DNA from: Pseudoxanthomonas wuyuanensis
Lineage (GTDB): Bacteria; Pseudomonadota; Gammaproteobacteria; Xanthomonadales; Xanthomonadaceae
Assembly (NCBI RefSeq): GCF_900215535.1
Contig: NZ_OCND01000008.1
Coordinates: forward strand, 1-64,000
Reading direction: 5' to 3'
DNA: 64,000 nt
Both the position numbers and the translations under genes were made by a program. The notes below the pieces were generated by a model. It did not search any database. It saw only the letters and a program-made list of their open reading frames with translations, and was not told where the DNA came from. Positions 57,382 through 64,000 of the stretch are shown piece after piece (position 1 is the first letter of the stretch; each line of letters starts with the position of its first letter).

Positions 57382-58605
57382 ATGGACATCCGCCCCATCC
57401 TTTCCACCCTGGCCCGGCACAAGACCGCCGCAGCGCTGATCGTGCTGGAAGTCGCGCTGTCGTGCGCGATCATCTGCAACGCGGTTTTCCTTATCAACAA
57501 CCGCCTTGAGCGCATGCAACGTCCGACCGGCCTGGCCGACAACGAAATCGTGCGCATCAATATCGGAGGCATCGGCCAGGATGAGGACGCCGATGCACGG
57601 GTCAAGCAGGACGTTGCCAGCTTGCGTGCCCTTCCAGGCGTCAAGGCGGCCAACAGCATCAACCATGTTCCGTTCGACAACTCGTCCTGGAACAGCTCGG
57701 TCAGCCTGCAGCCCAACCAGCCCATGCCCAACCTCAGCGCCAACGTCTATCTGGGCGAAGGCGTGATCGACACCTTCGGACTAACGTTGGTGGAAGGGCG
57801 CGATTTCACTGCGGACGAATACCAGAACTGGACTGTGCTGAACAAACCGAACACCAAGAACTACATCCATTCCGTTATCCTCAGCCGCGATGTCGCCAAC
57901 AAGCTGTTCCCCGGCGAAAGCGCAGTCGGCAAGAACATCTATTCCTGGAACAGTGACGACGTTCCGCATCGCGTTGTCGGCGTAGTGGATCGCCTGATCC
58001 GCACCAACGACTTCGGCGGCCCTGCCCAATCCGGGTACACGATAATCCTGCCGGTCCGTGACCTGACGATGGGCCGCTTCGTGCTGCGCACCTCGCCGGA
58101 GCGGCGTGAGGAAGTTCTGAAGGCCGCCGTGGCGCAGTTGGAGAAGAACAGCGCGCGACGGCTGATCCTGCGCGAAGGCACGTTCACCGATGTCATCCAG
58201 GACTACTACCGGCAGGACCGCGCCATGGCCTGGTTGCTGGTGGCGGTGATCCTGGCGCTGCTGGTGGTGACGGCACTGGGCATCGTCGGCCTGGCCAGCT
58301 TCTGGGTGCAGCAGCGCACCAAGCAGATCGGCATCCGCCGCGCGCTGGGCGCCACCAAGGGCCAGGTCCTGCGTTATTTCCAGACCGAGAACTTCCTGCT
58401 GGCCAGCATCGGCATCGTTATCGGCATGGCGCTGGCTTTTGCCATCAACCAGATGCTGATGGGCAAGTACGAGCTGCCGCGGCTACCGCTGTTCTACCTG
58501 CCGGTCGGCGCGGTACTGCTGTGGCTGCTGGGCCAGATCGCCGTCTACGGGCCCGCCCGCAAAGCCGCGTCGGTACCCCCGGCGGTAGCGACGCGTACGG
58601 CGTGA
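57382..58605 (+). CDS. FtsX/MacB-type ABC permease 2
   Basis: A 407-residue permease with the same plan as its neighbour: N-terminal helix (about 16-40, ALIVLEVALSCAIICNAVFLINN), periplasmic domain (GLTLVEGRDFTADEYQ, VILSRDVANKLFPGESAVGKNI) and three C-terminal helices (MAWLLVAVILALLVVTALGIVGLASFW, LASIGIVIGMALAFAINQMLM, LPVGAVLLWLLGQIAVYGPAR). QRTKQIGIRRALGATKGQVLRYFQTEN is the coupling motif. GGAG seven bases before the ATG supports the start. It is probably the heterodimer partner of permease 1. Confidence 0.9.
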   Translation: MDIRPILSTLARHKTAAALIVLEVALSCAIICNAVFLINNRLERMQRPTGLADNEIVRINIGGIGQDEDADARVKQDVASLRALPGVKAANSINHVPFDNSSWNSSVSLQPNQPMPNLSANVYLGEGVIDTFGLTLVEGRDFTADEYQNWTVLNKPNTKNYIHSVILSRDVANKLFPGESAVGKNIYSWNSDDVPHRVVGVVDRLIRTNDFGGPAQSGYTIILPVRDLTMGRFVLRTSPERREEVLKAAVAQLEKNSARRLILREGTFTDVIQDYYRQDRAMAWLLVAVILALLVVTALGIVGLASFWVQQRTKQIGIRRALGATKGQVLRYFQTENFLLASIGIVIGMALAFAINQMLMGKYELPRLPLFYLPVGAVLLWLLGQIAVYGPARKAASVPPAVATRTA

Positions 58606-58655
58606 CCCTGGATATTGCGCACGACCGCGCGAGCAGACAGCAGGAGACCACGGGC

Positions 58656-59870
58656 GTGCGACCACGGCTTCTTCTGCTGGCTCGTCACCCTGTTCTGGTG
58701 ATGGGACTGGTTGCGCAGCTGAGTATCGGATATCTGCTCATCTGTGCTGCCGGCTCTTCGCTTGTCTCGTTCAAGAGGGCAGAATCGGCGCCCAGCGGCA
58801 TCGCGCATGATGAGCTGTTGCTGGTATATCCGTTGCGACTTGCGAATGGTCAGCATGTCCGTACAGCGGATGCGCTGGAGTCGATGCGCAGAATCGACGG
58901 TGTAGAGCGCGTGGCCGTCGCCAATCAGTCCCCGCTTGGATACAGCTCCTGGAACTCGTCGATAGGAATCAGCCCACGCCCGGCATCGCCGTTGATTTCA
59001 TCCATCTATCTGGCCGGCGATCACTGGCTGGAAACGATCGGTGCCTCAATGCATAGCGGTCGCGATTTCCTACCCGGCGAATACAAAGCTTTTGGCGGCG
59101 ACCCGTTCCTGATGTACGACTCGCCCCTTCCAGTCATATTGACTGCCTCGCTTGCGCATCGCCTGTACCCTGGCCAGGATCCGCTGCAGCGTTCCGTATA
59201 TCTCCATCCTGGGTTTCCGGCTTATGTCGTCGGCGTCATCGAAGACATCCCGTTACCGATGAATGGCCGCCACCTCAATCAAGGCACGCTCGGTTTGATC
59301 TTGCCCATGCGCATGGAAAGCGCGGCTGGTGCCCACTTCCTTCTTCGGGCGGCCGCTGACGATCGCGAACAGGTAGCGCTCGATGTCGAACATGCGCTTC
59401 GCACTGCCTATCCGTCCTGGGTTGTCACTTCCCCGGTGACTCTGTCTTCACTCCGTGCCGAAGATCTTCTGCTGGACAGGAAGCGTTTTCAGCTATCCGC
59501 ACTGACCATGGCAGGATGGATGGTACTGACGGTGTTGGCATTCATCGTGGCCGGACAGTGGTGGCTGCAACGCCATTCACAGGAGTTGGGCCTACGGCGC
59601 GCGCTCGGCGCTAGTCTGCGTCAGATCACCAGCGAACTCAGGGTGGAATGTCTACTGGTGAGCGGCGCGGGTATCGCCGTCGGCTTCGCATTGTCACGAC
59701 TGGCACCAGCCAGCTCCTTGCCCTCGATGTTTGGCGCATCTTCCCAGCTCGCCATACCTGCTTCCGTCTTGCTGGTCGCGCTGGTCCAACTGGTGGTGAC
59801 ATGGACCGTCCGCAGGATCGGGAAAATTCCGCCCCACCTCGTCAGCCGCAGCCCATCGGTTAGGCTATAG
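58656..59870 (+). CDS. FtsX/MacB-type ABC permease 3
   Basis: A 404-residue third permease. N-terminal helix (about 10-30, VLVMGLVAQLSIGYLLICAAGSS), periplasmic region with DHWLETIGASMHSGRDFLPGEY and VILTASLAHRLYPGQDPLQRSVY, and C-terminal helices (LTMAGWMVLTVLAFIVAGQWWL, LLVSGAGIAVGFALSRLAP, AIPASVLLVALVQLVVTWTVRRIG). The coupling motif is SQELGLRRALGASLRQITSELRVE. The GTG at 58656 has AGGAG nine bases upstream and gives the usual short N-terminus; a GTG at 58602 overlapping the previous stop is the alternative. It appears more diverged than the first two and may be a late duplicate of permease 2, whose NSSWNSS motif is echoed here as YSSWNSS. Confidence 0.87.
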   Translation: MRPRLLLLARHPVLVMGLVAQLSIGYLLICAAGSSLVSFKRAESAPSGIAHDELLLVYPLRLANGQHVRTADALESMRRIDGVERVAVANQSPLGYSSWNSSIGISPRPASPLISSIYLAGDHWLETIGASMHSGRDFLPGEYKAFGGDPFLMYDSPLPVILTASLAHRLYPGQDPLQRSVYLHPGFPAYVVGVIEDIPLPMNGRHLNQGTLGLILPMRMESAAGAHFLLRAAADDREQVALDVEHALRTAYPSWVVTSPVTLSSLRAEDLLLDRKRFQLSALTMAGWMVLTVLAFIVAGQWWLQRHSQELGLRRALGASLRQITSELRVECLLVSGAGIAVGFALSRLAPASSLPSMFGASSQLAIPASVLLVALVQLVVTWTVRRIGKIPPHLVSRSPSVRL

Positions 59871-59872
59871 GC

Positions 59873-61210
59873 ATGCCAACCATCCTAGTCATCGATGACA
59901 ATCGCGCGGTCAGCACCGCACTGGAAGTGCTGTTCTCGCTGCACGACATCAATACCTTGCATGCCGAATCGCCCGAGGCCGGGCTGGCGCTGCTGGAGCA
60001 GAGCGAAGTCGACCTGGTAATCCAGGACATGAACTTCAGCGCCGACACCACTTCCGGTGCCGAAGGCGAAGCGCTGTTTGCCGCCATCCGCCAGCGCCAC
60101 CCCGACCTGCCTATCATCCTGCTGACCGCGTGGACCCATCTGGAAGGCGCCATCGGCCTGATCAAGGCCGGCGCGGTCGACTACCTGGCCAAACCCTGGG
60201 ACGACCGCAAGCTGCTGGGCACGGTCAACAATCTGCTGGAGCTGGCCGAAGCGCGCAACGAACTGGACCGCCGCCGCGCGCGCGAACGCCGCAGCCGCGA
60301 TCAGCTGGCCCAACGCTACGACCTGCGCAACCTGGTGTTCGAAGACCCGGCCAGCGAGCGGGTGATCGCGCTGGCCTGCCAAGTGGCGCGTTCGGACCTG
60401 CCGGTGCTGATCACCGGCCCCAATGGCGCCGGCAAGGAAAAGATCGCCGAAATCATCCAGGCCAATTCCGCGGTCAGGAACGGACCGTTCGTCACCCTCA
60501 ACTGCGGCGCGCTGCCGTCGGAACTGATCGAGGCCGAACTGTTCGGTGCCGACGCCGGCGCCTACACCGGCGCCAACAAGGCGCGCGAAGGCAAGTTCGA
60601 GGCCGCCGACGGCGGCACCTTGTTCCTGGATGAGATCGGCAATCTGCCGCTGGCCGGACAGATGAAACTGCTGCGCGTGCTGGAAACCGGCCGCTTCGAG
60701 CGGCTGGGTTCCAATCGCGAGCGCACGGTGTCGGTACGCGTGATCAGCGCCACCAATGCGGACCTGACCACGATGATCCGCGACGGCAGCTTTCGCGAGG
60801 ATCTGTACTACCGGCTCAACGCCATCGAACTGAACCTGCCGCCGCTGGCCGAACGCCCGGGCGACATCCTGCCGTTGGCCGAGCGCTTCTGCCCCGAAGA
60901 CAAGCCTATCGGCGAGACGGCGCGCGCCGCGCTGCTGCGGCACGCCTGGCCCGGCAATGTACGCGAGCTGCGCAACGTCATCCAGCGCGCCGGCCTGCTG
61001 GCGCAGGGCGAACGCATCGAGGCGGCGGATTTGAACCTGCCCAAGCCTGCCCCAGCCAGGCCGGCCGGCGGCGAGGAGCCGGATCGCGCCGCGGTGGAAG
61101 CGGCGCTCAATCGCGCGCGCGGCGTGATCGCCCAGGCGGCGGCGGAGCTGGGCATGAGCCGGCAGGCGCTGTACCGGCGCATGGATCGCTTTGGTATTCC
61201 GCGAGAATGA
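59873..61210 (+). CDS. Sigma-54-dependent response regulator (NtrC family)
   Basis: A 445-residue activator: receiver domain (1-125) with phosphoacceptor Asp52 (LVIQDMNF) and the usual Lys in YLAKPW; AAA+ domain (about 150-370) with Walker [10 protein letters not shown], Walker [11 protein letters not shown] and the sigma-54-contacting loop GAYTGA (229-234); and a C-terminal Fis-type helix-turn-helix ([25 protein letters not shown]). The loop has Tyr instead of the common Phe (GAFTGA), a natural variant generally regarded as functional. Two bases separate it from permease 3, and its ATGA overlap with the kinase gene shows coupling. It is the obvious activator of the sigma-54 promoter at 53750-53766. 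Confidence 0.94.
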   Translation: MPTILVIDDNRAVSTALEVLFSLHDINTLHAESPEAGLALLEQSEVDLVIQDMNFSADTTSGAEGEALFAAIRQRHPDLPIILLTAWTHLEGAIGLIKAGAVDYLAKPWDDRKLLGTVNNLLELAEARNELDRRRARERRSRDQLAQRYDLRNLVFEDPASERVIALACQVARSDLPVLITGPNGAGKEKIAEIIQANSAVRNGPFVTLNCGALPSELIEAELFGADAGAYTGANKAREGKFEAADGGTLFLDEIGNLPLAGQMKLLRVLETGRFERLGSNRERTVSVRVISATNADLTTMIRDGSFREDLYYRLNAIELNLPPLAERPGDILPLAERFCPEDKPIGETARAALLRHAWPGNVRELRNVIQRAGLLAQGERIEAADLNLPKPAPARPAGGEEPDRAAVEAALNRARGVIAQAAAELGMSRQALYRRMDRFGIPRE

Positions 61211-62556
61211 TGCGCCGTTCGCTTGCCGGCCGCCTGCTGTTGTGGCTGCTGCCTTCGCTGGCGGCGGCCATCGCGTTGCCGCTGCTGTTGCACGCGTGGC
61301 TGCAGGATTCGCGGTTGGCTTTCCTGTTGTCGGCATTGGTGACGCTGCCTTTGCTGATGCTGGCGGTACGGCGCGCGCTGAAGCCAATGAACGCGTTGTT
61401 CCGCGCGCTGTCCGGCAGCGTCAACAGCTACCGCGACGGCGAATACAACTTCAGCATCCACTGGCGCGGCAGCGACGAACTGGCCGAACTGGTGCGCGCG
61501 CATGGCGAACTCGGCGATGTGCTGCGCGAGCAGCGGCAGAACCTGGTCCAGCGCGAACTGCTGCTCGATACGATGGTGCAGAACACGCCAGTGGCGATGC
61601 TGCTGGTGGCACCCGGTGGCGATGGCGTGCGCCGGGTGGTGTTCGCCAACCTGGCCGCGCGCAAGCTGCTGCACGGCGGCTGGAAACTGGAAGGCCAGGA
61701 TTTCGAGGCGCTGTTGGGCAAGGCGCCGGTGGAAATGCGCGAGGCCCTGCAGCGCGGCGGCGACAGCCTGTTCGCGGTCGGGCAGGAAGACAGCGAAGGC
61801 GATGAGCAGGTCTACCATCTGGCGCGCCGGCATTTCCGCCTCAACGGCCGCCGCCATGAGCTGCTGCTGCTGCGGCTGCTGACCAGCGAACTGCGCCGGC
61901 AGGAAGTGATGACCTGGAAAAAGGTCATCCGCGTCATCAGCCACGAACTGAACAACTCGCTGGCGCCGATCGCTTCGCTGGCGCACTCGGGTTCGGAACT
62001 GGTGCGGCGCGGGCGCCATGAGCGCCTGGAGGAAGTCTTTTCCACCATCGAAGATCGCGCGCGCCATCTTGAGGGCTTCATCCGCGGCTACGCGCGCTTT
62101 GCCAAGCTGCCGCAGCCGCAGTTGCAGACCGTGCAGTGGGACCACTATCTGGCCGGACTGCAGCGCCAGATTGCGTTCACGCTGGAGCCCTGCGAACCCG
62201 GCCTGAGCAGCCGCATCGACCCGGCCCAGTTGGAGCAGGCGCTGTTGAACCTGCTGAAGAACGCCCACGAGGCCAGCGGCGATGCGGACATGCAGCAGCC
62301 GCACCAGGTCAGCGTACGCCTGAGCCGGCTGCCGGAATGGCTGCGGCTGGAGGTGATGGACCGCGGCAGCGGCATGAACGAGTCCGTGCTGCAGAACGCG
62401 CTGGTGCCGTTCTATTCGACCAAGCGCAACGGCACCGGCCTGGGCCTGGCGCTGACCCGCGAGATCGTCGAAGCCCACGGCGGCCGGCTGTCGCTGCACA
62501 ACCGCGAAGGCGGCGGGCTGTGCGTTGCCATCCAGTTGCCGGATTCACCCGCGTAG
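61207..62556 (+). CDS. Membrane sensor histidine kinase
   Basis: A 449-residue kinase with two N-terminal membrane helices (about 8-30 and 36-54) enclosing almost no periplasmic loop, a HAMP-like linker, a PAS-like cytoplasmic region (about 115-215), the phosphoacceptor His246 in RVISHELNNSLAPI, and an ATPase domain with LLNLLKNAHEAS (N box), MDRGSGMNE, FYSTKRNGTGLGLALTREIVEAHGG. The short periplasmic segment suggests that it senses membrane state or the exporter itself rather than a soluble ligand. It phosphorylates the regulator encoded just before it. NtrY-like kinases share this organisation. Confidence 0.92.
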   Translation: MMRRSLAGRLLLWLLPSLAAAIALPLLLHAWLQDSRLAFLLSALVTLPLLMLAVRRALKPMNALFRALSGSVNSYRDGEYNFSIHWRGSDELAELVRAHGELGDVLREQRQNLVQRELLLDTMVQNTPVAMLLVAPGGDGVRRVVFANLAARKLLHGGWKLEGQDFEALLGKAPVEMREALQRGGDSLFAVGQEDSEGDEQVYHLARRHFRLNGRRHELLLLRLLTSELRRQEVMTWKKVIRVISHELNNSLAPIASLAHSGSELVRRGRHERLEEVFSTIEDRARHLEGFIRGYARFAKLPQPQLQTVQWDHYLAGLQRQIAFTLEPCEPGLSSRIDPAQLEQALLNLLKNAHEASGDADMQQPHQVSVRLSRLPEWLRLEVMDRGSGMNESVLQNALVPFYSTKRNGTGLGLALTREIVEAHGGRLSLHNREGGGLCVAIQLPDSPA

Positions 62557-62574
62557 GGCGGGCTTCAGCCCGCC
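62557..62574. terminator. GGCGGGCT hairpin between kinase and glmU
   Basis: GGCGGGCT and AGCCCGCC form an 8-bp stem around a 2-base centre, directly after the kinase stop codon and facing the convergent glmU end. No T-run; likely a bidirectional or REP-like terminator. Confidence 0.55.
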
Positions 62575-62680
62575 GTCGTACATTCGGACATGTGGTTGCC
62601 GCGGAATTACAGAGGGCCTTCCCGTCGTTTCCTACCAAGGCCTTCCCATTGGCTCCCGCAACTGCCTGCTCCGTTGCCCG

Positions 62681-64000
62681 CTATTTCTTCACCGGCCGCC
62701 GCCAACCTTCGATGGTCCCCTGGCGCGCGCGCGCCACGGTCAGTTCTTCCGCCGGCGCATGCTTGGTGATCACCGACCCGGCACCGATGGTCGCGTTCCT
62801 GCCAAGCGTGACCGGCGCCACCAGCGACGAATTGGAGCCGACGAAAACGCCATCCTCGATGGTGGTGGTGAACTTGTTCACGCCGTCGTAGTTGCAGGTG
62901 ATGGTGCCGGCGCCGATGTTGACCTTGCTGCCGATCTCCGCATCGCCCAGGTAGCTCAGGTGATTGGCCTTGCTGCCAACACCCAGCCTGGCCTTCTTGG
63001 TTTCGACGAAGTTGCCGATATGCACGCCGTCGGCCAGCACCGTGCCCGGGCGCAGCCGCGCGTACGGGCCAATCTGCGCGGCGCCTTCGGTCACCACACC
63101 GTCCAGGTCGCAATGCGCGCGCACTTCGGTGCCGGGTCCCAGCTTCACGTCCTTCAGGCGGGTGAATGGTCCGATGCGGACGCCATCGGCCAGTTCCACG
63201 GTGCCCTCCAGCACCACATTGGCGTCGATTTCGACATCGCGGCCCACCGTCACCGTACCGCGCTGATCGAAGCGTGACGGATCCAGCAGGCGCGCGCCCT
63301 GCACGCACAGCGCACGGGCGGCGCGCTGCTGATAGGCGCGTTCCAGTTGCGCCAGCTGCCAGGGATCGTTGGCGCCTTCGGCCTCGATGGGATCGGTCAC
63401 CAGCACCATCTCGGCCGGGGTGAATTCCCGGGCCGCCGACGCGAACACGTCGGTCAGGTAATACTCGCCCTGTGCGTTCTCGTTGGACAGGGCCGACAGC
63501 CAGCGCTTCAGCGCGGTGGACTCGGCGGCGATGATGCCGGTATTGACGGTGCGGATCTGGCGCTGCTCGTCGCTGGCATCCTTGTGCTCCACGATGGCCG
63601 CTACGCGCCCTTCCACGTCGCGGACGATGCGGCCATAGCCGCTGGGGTCTTCGGGTTCGGCCACCAGCACCGCCAGTCGGCCCGGCGCTTCCAGCAGCCG
63701 ACGCAGCGTCTCCGGCCGGGTCAGCGGTACATCGCCGTACAGCACCAGCACCGTGGCCGCATCCGGCACGCCCGGCATCGCCTGCACGACCGCGTGGCCG
63801 GTGCCCAACTGCTGCGCCTGTTCGGCCCACAGCAGATCCGGCTGATCGGCAAACGCCGCCAGCACCTGCTCGCCGCCGTGTCCGTAAACGATATGGATGC
63901 CCGCGGGGTCCAGCGCGCGCGCCGCGGAAACCACATGTGCCAGCATCGGCCGTCCGGCGATGGGTTGCAGCACCTTGGGCAGCGCCGACTTCATCCGCTT
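62681..64000 (-). CDS. glmU: Bifunctional UDP-N-acetylglucosamine pyrophosphorylase, 5' end beyond window
   Basis: The 439 codons visible end normally at 62681; the reading frame runs off the window, and the first codons ([19 protein letters not shown]) lie just after the glycine-rich nucleotide-binding loop, so only about 15-20 residues are missing. The uridyltransferase half has [24 protein letters not shown] and GEYYLTDV; the acetyltransferase half is a left-handed beta-helix of hexapeptide repeats ([67 protein letters not shown]). It makes UDP-GlcNAc from the product of the glmS pathway. Confidence 0.96.
   Translation of the reverse strand, partial: KRMKSALPKVLQPIAGRPMLAHVVSAARALDPAGIHIVYGHGGEQVLAAFADQPDLLWAEQAQQLGTGHAVVQAMPGVPDAATVLVLYGDVPLTRPETLRRLLEAPGRLAVLVAEPEDPSGYGRIVRDVEGRVAAIVEHKDASDEQRQIRTVNTGIIAAESTALKRWLSALSNENAQGEYYLTDVFASAAREFTPAEMVLVTDPIEAEGANDPWQLAQLERAYQQRAARALCVQGARLLDPSRFDQRGTVTVGRDVEIDANVVLEGTVELADGVRIGPFTRLKDVKLGPGTEVRAHCDLDGVVTEGAAQIGPYARLRPGTVLADGVHIGNFVETKKARLGVGSKANHLSYLGDAEIGSKVNIGAGTITCNYDGVNKFTTTIEDGVFVGSNSSLVAPVTLGRNATIGAGSVITKHAPAEELTVARARQGTIEGWRRPVKK

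Noticed and set aside
1-64000. Search for tRNA, rRNA, CRISPR arrays, insertion sequences and phage genes
   Set aside because: No cloverleaf-like tRNA sequence, regularly spaced repeats, transposase or integrase reading frame was noticed; the repeats present are short intergenic palindromes.

Overview
The window looks like a chromosomal piece of a plant-associated or biomass-degrading gammaproteobacterium of the Xanthomonadaceae. The evidence is high GC, TonB-receptor-fed polysaccharide utilisation, a xyloglucan locus ending in xylB-xylA of the kind known from Xanthomonas, GC-rich intergenic palindromes, and a glmU / sigma-54 two-component / ABC exporter / glmS neighbourhood. All names rest on reading translated proteins and motifs; no database search was possible.

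Region 1 (1-18389, all minus strand) is a xyloglucan utilisation locus. In transcription order it holds a TonB-dependent receptor with its own terminator, then secreted endo-xyloglucanase (GH74), GH2, CE20 acetylesterase, GH35 beta-galactosidase, GH31 alpha-xylosidase with a PA14 domain, GH95 alpha-L-fucosidase, xylulokinase and the start of xylose isomerase. The logic is import of oligosaccharides, removal of acetyl, galactosyl, fucosyl and xylosyl groups in the periplasm, and catabolism of xylose.

Region 2 (18767-23755) is a LysR regulator divergent from a De Ley-Doudoroff galactonate operon: a small leader ORF, KDPGal aldolase, galactonate dehydratase, an SMP-30 lactonase and KDPGal kinase. 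It handles galactose released by Region 1. A 30-34 bp element is shared by the receptor, GH74 and dgo promoters, always in the same orientation to the downstream gene, so the two regions look like one regulon.

Region 3 (23914-51116) is a second, larger glycan cluster without its own TonB receptor or regulator. Its minus-strand train is GH29, GH31 (PA14 in another position), GH97, lipoprotein GH74, lipoprotein GH9, GH51, a second CE20-like esterase, a beta-lactamase-fold hydrolase, GH27, GH42, a composite broken gene (GH2 head plus GH27 fragments), GH2 and a GDPD-type phosphodiesterase. A GH2 gene diverges from GH29, and both carry the same promoter element. The enzyme set fits fucosylated, galactosylated and arabinosylated xyloglucan.

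Region 4 (51786-64000) looks like core genome: glmS and glmU flank a MacA-like adaptor, one ABC ATPase, three FtsX/MacB-type permeases, and a sigma-54 response regulator with its histidine kinase. A good -24/-12 promoter preceded by clustered TGTCCG/CGGACA dyads lies just upstream of the adaptor, suggesting that the NtrC-type regulator at the end of the operon drives the whole operon. No tRNA, rRNA, CRISPR array, transposase or prophage gene was seen.
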